In this document: positions 58,240-64,000 of the stretch, piece after piece
Position numbering within the stretch: position 1 is the stretch's first letter
Layout: each line of letters starts with the position of its first letter
Source: Megascapheus bottae
Taxonomy: Eukaryota > Chordata > Mammalia > Rodentia > Geomyidae
Assembly (NCBI GenBank): GCA_024803745.1
Contig: JANJXV010000195.1
Location: 1 to 64,000 of the forward strand
Reading direction: 5' to 3'
Length of the DNA: 64,000 nucleotides
Translations under genes and position numbers: made by a program
The notes under the pieces: generated by a model
What the model saw: only the letters and a program-made list of their open reading frames with translations
The model's database searches: none
Told to the model about the DNA's origin: nothing

Positions 58240-58341
58240 GTCCTATCTATCAGGAAGGTTGAGAGATAAAGAGGATTATTTGAATCTAGAGCTGGAGATC
58301 AGCCTCTATAAACCTAGCAAGGCCTGGCTCAAAAAAAAAAA
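58240..58341 (+). repeat. B1-like monomer (plus)
   Basis: CTATCAGGAAGGTTGAGAGA.. AGATCAGCCTCTATAAACC.. GCTCAAAAAAA; old. Confidence 0.6.
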
Positions 58342-58566
58342 GAAAAAAGAAACAAACTGAACATTTACACACACACACACAAACACACACACACCCCTCT
58401 CACAACAACCTTTCCCTTATTGGATTGAAAAAAGAAACAAACTGAACATGAACACACACACACCTCTCACAACAACCTTTCCCTTATTGGATTGAAAAAA
58501 GAAACAAACGGAACATGAACACACACACACACACACCTCTCACAACAACCTTTCCCTTATTGGATT
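58342..58566. repeat. Three-copy tandem repeat with variable CA core
   Basis: Units 58342-58426 (85 bp), 58427-58493 (67 bp) and 58494-58566 (73 bp). Each runs GAAAAAAGAAACAAAC[T/G]GAACAT, a CA tract of variable length, then CTCTCACAACAACCTTTCCC and TTATTGGATT. Length differences come mainly from the CA tract. Confidence 0.95.
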
Positions 58567-59097
58567 GAGAGCTGCTGATGCCTAGCTCATTTCACATTCC
58601 TTAGGCCATTTAATTAGGATTCAACAAATAGTCATTTAAAGAATGTTTGTCCTACACAGGAGTTTGGAGGCTTAAGACAGATAAGCTTTCATTCAGGTCT
58701 TTGACAGCTATTACTTAGACAGAAAAATAAGTTTCCAACTTAATATCCTTTATTGTTTTCTACACTTTCCCTACAACCCCTCCACAAAAACACATCCCAG
58801 AACTACCTTGCACATTTCATGTACAAAAGCCATCTGCAGCCCAAAGTGGCCATAGTTCATGAGAGGTGGCATGCTGTTTGGTGTCCAGGAAACTTTTCAG
58901 GTATAAATTAACATTCACAATATCTAAGAAGACAAGGCTTATTGTAAGGACTTTAAGACTCAGTTGATTTCACCTTATTCCCAGGAAAATATATCAGACA
59001 ATACTATCCATTAAGCAACTCCTTGACGCATACTAACTTCAAAGTTAGGCTTGACTCACTTCAGGGTAACAGTATCAGCTTTTCTTTTTTTAAACTG

Positions 59098-59130
<33 letters not shown>

Positions 59131-59165
59131 TCTTTTCTTTTTAACTGTATATATATTTTTGTCTT
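59098..59165. repeat. (TA)n low-complexity
   Basis: ATATATAT runs flanking TTTAACTGTATATA, which occurs twice (59,090 and 59,140). Confidence 0.85.
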
Positions 59166-59171
59166 TTCTTT

Positions 59172-59252
59172 TTTGGCACTGGGGATCGAACCCAGGACGT
59201 TGCACTTGCTAGGCAAGTGCTTTGCCACTGAGCTACATCCCAGCCCACGTAT
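59172..59252 (-). repeat. ID-like monomer (minus)
   Basis: TTTTGGCACTGGGGATCGAAC.. CTAGGCAAGTGCTTTGCCAC.. CCCAGCCC: a single tRNA-like unit, unlike the dimers elsewhere. Confidence 0.8.
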
Positions 59253-59476
59253 CATCAGCTTTTCAAAACAAGACCGGTGATTCTCCATAGAACACATAGA
59301 AAGAGGGTAAAAAATCAAACGCATAGTTCGTCAACCTATAATAACCCCTCTCAGAGGCTGGATCATAGGAGGTTTTTGACAAAGCTGCCTGGGACTCACT
59401 TTGGACCACCCTCTGGAACTCATGTAGAGAAATCAAAAGAAAAGATTAGTGCTTTCATGACACATCAAGAAAAAAG

Positions 59477-59642
59477 GCCGGGAGTGTGGCCTCTACTAGT
59501 CTAGTGCTTGCCTACCATGCATGAAGCCCTGGGATCGTCTCCTTGGTGCCACAGACACAGAAAAAGCCAGAAGTGGTTCTGTGGCTCAAATGGCAGAGCG
59601 CTGATAGTGCTCCCTGCGTTTATGCTCCAGGACTGGAGGGGG
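59477..59642 (+). repeat. Dimeric ID-like SINE (plus)
   Basis: GGCCGGGAGTGTGGCCTCTA.. GCTCCAGGACTGGAGGGGGG; followed by (AT)n at 59,648-59,664. Confidence 0.8.
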
Positions 59643-59774
59643 GAAAAATATATATATATATATATGACTGGAATTTAAAAAATAACATTCTTGTCCAGCT
59701 GACATCACTTTCTTTTTGGGAAAAAGAAGAGCCCTTCCCCTCCGCCCAATTGGAAAACTGGTGTTAAGTCGTCA

Positions 59775-60245
59775 CCTCCTCCAATCCCGGAAGGTAGGAT
59801 AGGACAACTAGCAACCCCTCAGGTCTCCGGGTTCGAGTACCTGCAGGCAGGCACACAGGCAGACGTGTGATGAGCCCGGATGGCCGTTCTCCAGCCCCCA
59901 CCCCGCTCCTCGCTCCTCCGGCGAGTAGGGGTGCGGCCGGCTTTGTTTTGGTTACCCCCACCTCCGAGCTGGGGGGCCAGGCCGGGCAAACAGCGGGGAT
60001 CCACGGCGTGCCCGCCTCCCGAGCTTCCGCTCCGGGCTTCTCTCCCCCACCCCGCACCGCATACCCACCCTGACGGCTCGCAGCCGCTACTGAGCTCCGG
60101 ACCCGGGAAACGGATCCCGAACGGAGAAGAAGGCTGGCGGGCGCACCGCGAGCAGGGAGGAAGGAGAGGCTCGCGCAACACTCACCTGGGAGCCGTGGCG
60201 GCTACGCCTCCTCGAGCGCCGCGCGGCTGCGCTCGCGCTTTCGCG
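59775..60245 (-). promoter_or_regulatory. CpG-island promoter of CFAP97
   Basis: About 470 bp, GC-rich and CpG-dense (CGCGCGGCTGCGCTCGCGC near 60,220), in otherwise AT-rich surroundings, located 9 kb upstream of the CFAP97 start codon. Such islands are often bidirectional; I saw no clear plus-strand first exon. Confidence 0.75.
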
Positions 60246-60250
60246 CGACT
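60187..60250 (-). other. CFAP97: CFAP97 5' non-coding exon (3' end at 60186), start unknown
   Basis: Minus strand reads GGCTCCCAG|GTGAGTG, a near-perfect donor with the last exon base at 60186, inside the CpG island and nearest to exon 2 of any strong donor. The transcription start is not visible. The GC-rich part ends at about 60,245, where a SINE begins, so the exon is at most about 60 bp unless transcription starts within the SINE. Alternative donors exist further left (CTGCAG|GTACTC near 59,842). Confidence 0.5.
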
Positions 60251-60420
60251 CAGGGTCTGAGCACTGTCCTTGGACTTTCTCAAGGCTAGAGCTCTACCAC
60301 TTAAGCCATAACACCATTTCCGGCTTTTTGTATATATACATATATGCTACTGAGGAATAGAACCCGGGGTCTTCATGCATGCCAAGCAAGCATTCTTACC
60401 GCTAGGCCAAACTCCCGGCC
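60246..60420 (-). repeat. Dimeric ID-like SINE (minus) cut at the CpG island
   Basis: Runs from ACTCAGGGTCTGAGCACTGT to ..CTCCCGGCC but lacks the A-tail and the CCAGTCCTGG end, joining directly to CGCGCG of the island. No target duplication is visible. Confidence 0.85.
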
Positions 60421-60869
60421 AGATGATCACATTTTTTTTAATTCCATGGGAAAGTACTAAATGTTATATGTTGAGTTATAATGTAAGGATATGTCTTTTC
60501 TTTTGTAACTATAATACATACATCTTAAGGTTTGTTCATTCATTTTAAAAGTATTTCTACTAAGGGATCTTAAACCTATGGCTTTTTGTTTTTAATAACA
60601 ATGAGAATGAACAGCAATGACACTCTTAGTGCTTGTCCCAAGAACAGCATGAAGCTAAGCCAAGGACAAGAAATTCTCTACTGCCAGTTGGGTGACCTAG
60701 GAATTAACTGCAGCTGTGTAGTATGCTTGAGCGCAAAATGATTTCCCCATGCTTGTTTGCTGGATGGGAGCAGCAGTAGAGATAGTCATTCAGATCTTCT
60801 GAGTGAGGTAGTAAAGCTGATCAAGCACTGGCAGTATTTCTTAGGCACTGAAAAGGGCTTTGTGATTTT
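60421..60869. other. Intergenic DNA right of the CFAP97 promoter
   Basis: No exon recognised on either strand. Confidence 0.4.
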
Positions 60870-61102
60870 TTTTGGGGGGGGGGCGGGGGTCATAGGGCTT
60901 GAACTCAGCCTGGGCCGTGTCCTTGAGCTCTTCAGCTCAAGGCAACCACTCTACCCTTGAGTGGAGCCTCACACTTCCCATTTTGTAGAGGTTAACTGGA
61001 GTCTCAGGTCCTTTAGTGTTCTGCTAGCTTTGAACCTTGGTCTTCAGATCTCAGCCTCCTGAGTAGCTAGGATTACAGGTGTGAGCCACTGCACCTGGCT
61101 CG
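60870..61102 (-). repeat. B1-dID-type SINE (minus)
   Basis: TTTTTTTGGGGGGGGGGCGG tail, CATAGGGCTTGAACTCAGCC.. to ..GTGTGAGCCACTGCACCTGG. Confidence 0.85.
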
Positions 61103-61139
61103 GCTTTATGATTTTTTATTTTTTGGCCCCTTTCTCTTT

Positions 61140-61289
61140 CTGGCCCCGCTCGCTCCGGCCCCGCTCGCTCCGGCCCGACTAGGCCCCGCTCGCTCCGGCC
61201 CCGCTCGCTCTGGCCCGGCTAGCCTCCCTTTCTAGCTCAGGCCCCGCTCGCTCCGGCCCCGCTCGCTCCGGCCCCACTCGCTCCGGCCA
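61140..61289. repeat. 15-bp minisatellite (GGCCCCGCTCGCTCC)n
   Basis: About eight complete 15-bp units with shorter interrupted ones (GGCCCGACTA, GGCCCGGCTAGCC). It is CpG-rich and lies between a SINE and a poly-T run. Confidence 0.93.
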
Positions 61290-61294
61290 TGATT

Positions 61295-61660
61295 TTTTTT
61301 TTTTTTTTTATAAAACTTTACGTTCTTCCAGGCCAATGAGTAGACCCAATTACATTATATATTACATTGTATATGCTTTTGGTCACTTTGTGTATAATCA
61401 GTGATTATTTTCAATAATGTCTTACCTGCTAGATAATGGTATTTGAATTCTGTACATAATCTCTCCTTTTGCTATTTAAAAAAATTCAAACAGTATGGCT
61501 GTAATATTCATTTTAAACATTATTTACCATTCTACTGATTTTGAGAATAAAAAGTTAAAAATTTATGCCAACCTAAGAATCAACTTTTTATACTTTGGTG
61601 TTTGTGCTAAAACCTTTTCATTTAGCTTTGTGTGTATATATATAATCATTATATGTGTAT
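61295..61660. other. Intergenic AT-rich DNA
   Basis: Nothing recognised apart from a poly-T run. Confidence 0.4.
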
Positions 61661-61665
61661 ATACA

Positions 61666-61716
61666 CATATATTGTGTGTGTGTGTATGTGTGTGTGTATG
61701 TGTGTGTGTGTGTACA
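61666..61716. repeat. (TG)n microsatellite
   Basis: TG units with TATG interruptions, preceded by ATATGTGTATATACACATAT. Confidence 0.9.
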
Positions 61717-61727
61717 GCTAAAGCATA

Positions 61728-61968
61728 CTTTTTTTTTCCAGTCCTGGGGGCATGAATCTTGGGCCTGGGTGCTGTCTCTAGGCTTCTTTTACTCAAAGTG
61801 AGGGCTCTACCATTTGAACCACAGCACCATTTCTAGCCTTTTTGAGTTGTTTTATTGGAGTTAAGTGTCTCACAGAGTTTCCTGCCTGGACTATCTTTGA
61901 ACCACAATCCTCAGATCTCAGCCTCCTTACTAGCTAGGATCAAAACTATGAACCACTGGCACCCAACA
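61728..61968 (-). repeat. B1-dID-type SINE (minus)
   Basis: TTTTTTTTCCAGTCCTGGGG.. to ..TATGAACCACTGGCACCC. Confidence 0.8.
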
Positions 61969-62011
61969 AGAATAGTTTTTGAGAAGAATTAATGTTCAAT
62001 AGCTTGTCACT

Positions 62012-62175
62012 TTTTTTTTTAATGGCACTGAAGATTGAACCATTGTACCACTTTGAACCACTTTGGAGAGAAGTCTCACAAATTTCCCTGCCCAGGCTGG
62101 CTTCAAACCATGAGCATCAGATCTCAGGCTCTGAGTAGGAAGGATTACTGGCATGAGCCACTGGCACCTGGCTTG
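62012..62175 (-). repeat. B1-dID-type SINE (minus), internally deleted
   Basis: TTTTTTTTAATGGCACTGAA.. TTTGGAGAGAAGTCTCACAA.. GGCATGAGCCACTGGCACCTGG. Confidence 0.72.
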
Positions 62176-62372
62176 GTATTTTGTTTTATGAGACTATTGT
62201 GAATGGTATTTCCTTGCTTCCTTTCTTGGCTGGTTTATTGTTGGTGTATAGAAATGTTACTGGCTCTTCTATTATTTTTTTCTTATCCTACTATTTAGAT
62301 GAAAGTGTTTATCAAGTCTAAAAGTTTTCTGAAGGAGTTTTTAGGGTCTTTCAAGAATAGGAGCATATATGG

Positions 62373-62572
62373 GGCCGGGAGTTTGGCCTAGTGGTAGAGT
62401 GCTTGCCTAGCATGCACGAAGACCCGGGTTCAATTCCTCAGTACCACATACACAGAAAAAAAAAGCCAGAAGTGGTGCTGAGGCTCAAGTGGTAGAGCTC
62501 TAGCCTTGAGAAAATCCAGGGACAGTGCTCAGGCGCTGAGCCCAAGGCCAGGACTGGCAAAAAAAAAAAAAA
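62373..62572 (+). repeat. Dimeric ID-like SINE (plus), young
   Basis: GGGCCGGGAGTTTGGCCTAG.. CCAGGACTGGC plus A-tail; flanked by AAGAATAGGAGCATAT and AAGAATAGGAACATAT. Confidence 0.9.
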
Positions 62573-62588
62573 GAATAGGAACATATAG

Positions 62589-62821
62589 CGGTTACAGTGG
62601 CTCTTGCCGGTAATCCTAAGTACTTAGGAGGCTGAGATATGAGGATAGTGGTTCAAATGAGCTTGGGCAATACAAAGCCATGATATTCTTATCTCCAATT
62701 AATCACTAGAAGTGGGACCATGGCTCAAGGGTAGGGCGGTAGCCTTGAGCTGAAGATGAAGAGCTCAGGGACAGCAGTGCTGAGGCCAGAATTGAAGCCT
62801 TATGACACCCCCCCCAAAAAA
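62589..62821 (+). repeat. B1-dID-type SINE (plus) inserted at the same target
   Basis: GCGGTTACAGTGGCTCTTGC.. to a CCCCCCCCAAAAAA tail, followed by a third copy of AAGAATAGGAACATAT. Confidence 0.87.
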
Positions 62822-62836
62822 AGAATAGGAACATAT

Positions 62837-63267
62837 CTATAAATAGGAATAATTTAACTTCTCCTTTGTTAGTATCCTTTTTATTTCTTGTATTTTTATT
62901 GGAAAATGATTTGTTACTCTAGTAACATGTCATTGCTTGGGTTTATATTTCTCTAATAAAAAGCTTGCATTTTTTCATGTATTTATTGAATATTCATTAT
63001 CTTTTATGATTGCCCTTTCAATTTTTTTGCTTGGTTTTCTCTTGGGTTATTTTTCTAATGTTAGTTGCTACAGGTTGCTGATAATTAATTCCAAGCCTGT
63101 CACATATTTTATATTTTGTTTATAGAATCTTTTATCAAGTAAGAATTTTTTTATTTTAAATAATTTTGTGTGTCTATGGATTTTGTACCTTTATTTTGCT
63201 TTATAAGACTTAACAGATCTGTATTCCAAGATTTAACAGCTTTTCTTTTTCTTTTTTCTTTTTGGAG
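62837..63267. other. Intergenic AT-rich DNA
   Basis: No feature recognised. Confidence 0.4.
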
Positions 63268-63492
63268 GGTCGTGGGGCTTGAACTAGACCTGGGTGCTGC
63301 TGTCCCTGATCTCTTCAGCTCCAGGCTACTTCCCTACCCTTGAGCCAAGTCCCACTTCACATTTTCTGGAGGTTAAATTGGAGATAAGAGTCTCAGGTCC
63401 TTTTGTGCCTCAACTGGCTTTGAACCTTGATCCTCAGATCTTAGCCTCCTTAGTAGCTAAGATTATAGGTGTGAGCCACTGTCCAGGCTGGA
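63268..63492 (-). repeat. B1-dID-type SINE (minus)
   Basis: GGTCGTGGGGCTTGAACTAG.. to ..GTGTGAGCCACTGTCCAGGC. Confidence 0.82.
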
Positions 63493-63876
63493 GCTTTTCA
63501 CATATTTTATTTTAGTCCTTTTTTTTTGTTCAAGAAAACGTTTCCATCTTCAATCAATTTGAAATTATTTATAAAGGATAAGTAAGCTTGTGATGTTTTT
63601 CTCACATTAATCTAAAATTATCTCTCAGTATCATTTATTGAATAGTGTGTGTGGCTACTCATTGAGTTCAAGTTTTTCTTTGTCTTGAGTTCCCATGATA
63701 TATACAGATACTGTTTCATACTTTCCTACTTTTCTATTTGTTTGTGTTTCTATACTTAGTATGCTTGTCATTATGTTGCATTGATATCTTGGAGGAAAAA
63801 AAAACTGTTAATTCTGTTTTCTAAAAATTGTAACTAAAATCAGCAATTTATTTTTCAAAAGAACATTAGTCCTCAG

Positions 63877-64000
63877 GCTGGAAGTGTGGCCTAGTAGTAA
63901 AGTGCTTGCCTAGCATGCCCAAAGTTTGATTCCTTGTTAACAGATACACAGAAAAAGCTGGAATTGGTGCTGTGGCTCAAGTGGTAGAATGCTAGCCTTG
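63877..64000 (+). repeat. Dimeric ID-like SINE (plus), cut by the window edge
   Basis: GGCTGGAAGTGTGGCCTAGT.. GTGGTAGAATGCTAGCCTTG. Confidence 0.82.

Noticed and set aside
59764..60181. Arg/Pro/Ala-rich ORFs in the CFAP97 CpG island
   Set aside because: Overlapping frames in a GC-rich promoter, with no family resemblance.

Overview
This window is mammalian nuclear DNA, most likely from a geomyoid rodent (kangaroo rat, pocket mouse or relatives). Two SINE types fill it: a dimeric ID-like tRNA SINE (about 190 bp) and a 7SL/B1 monomer joined to an ID-like half (about 230 bp). The species call rests on my recollection of IDL-Geo and B1-dID families, not on a search. The rest is L1 3' ends, old MaLR-like LTRs and microsatellites.

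Left edge (1-1.8 kb): three minus-strand exons of USP18, the ISG15-removing isopeptidase, are recognisable at 849-944, 1315-1461 and 1672-1752. The gene's 3' end lies off the left edge. Its 5' exons were not found. The join between the exons at 1672-1752 and 1315-1461 is one base out of frame, so this copy may be a pseudogene or a truncated duplicate.

Middle (1.8-27 kb): SINE-rich non-coding DNA is interrupted by two remarkable GC-rich arrays. A G-rich hexamer array (GGGGAC/GGGGCC/GGGGTC) lies at about 5.57-6.25 kb. An array of about 8.15 kb lies at about 16.31-24.47 kb; its units are 31, 26 and 21 bp, differing by whole CTCCT pentamers, and higher-order copies of 1,038 bp and about 2,172 bp can be traced. 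The big array starts about 45 bp after a possible first exon in a CpG island (15.65-16.3 kb). A solo class II LTR sits at 8,386-8,822.

Right half (27.7-60.25 kb): CFAP97 (KIAA1430/hemingway family) is on the minus strand. A CpG-island promoter and non-coding exon lie near 60.19 kb, four coding exons total 1,545 nt (514 codons plus stop), and the 3' UTR is long and SINE-free. Intron 3 holds a young, internally deleted IAP-like class II provirus (36,276-38,802) in the same orientation as the gene, and a decayed partial copy of exon 3 (42,134-42,246). Right of the promoter (60.25-64 kb) are only SINEs, microsatellites and a 15-bp minisatellite.

USP18 and CFAP97 lie on different chromosomes in human (22q11 and 4q35) and mouse. 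Finding both within 64 kb implies a lineage-specific rearrangement, a transposed USP18 segment, or an assembly join. The large arrays lie exactly in the interval where that junction must be. The very long ORFs across the arrays are composition artefacts, not genes.
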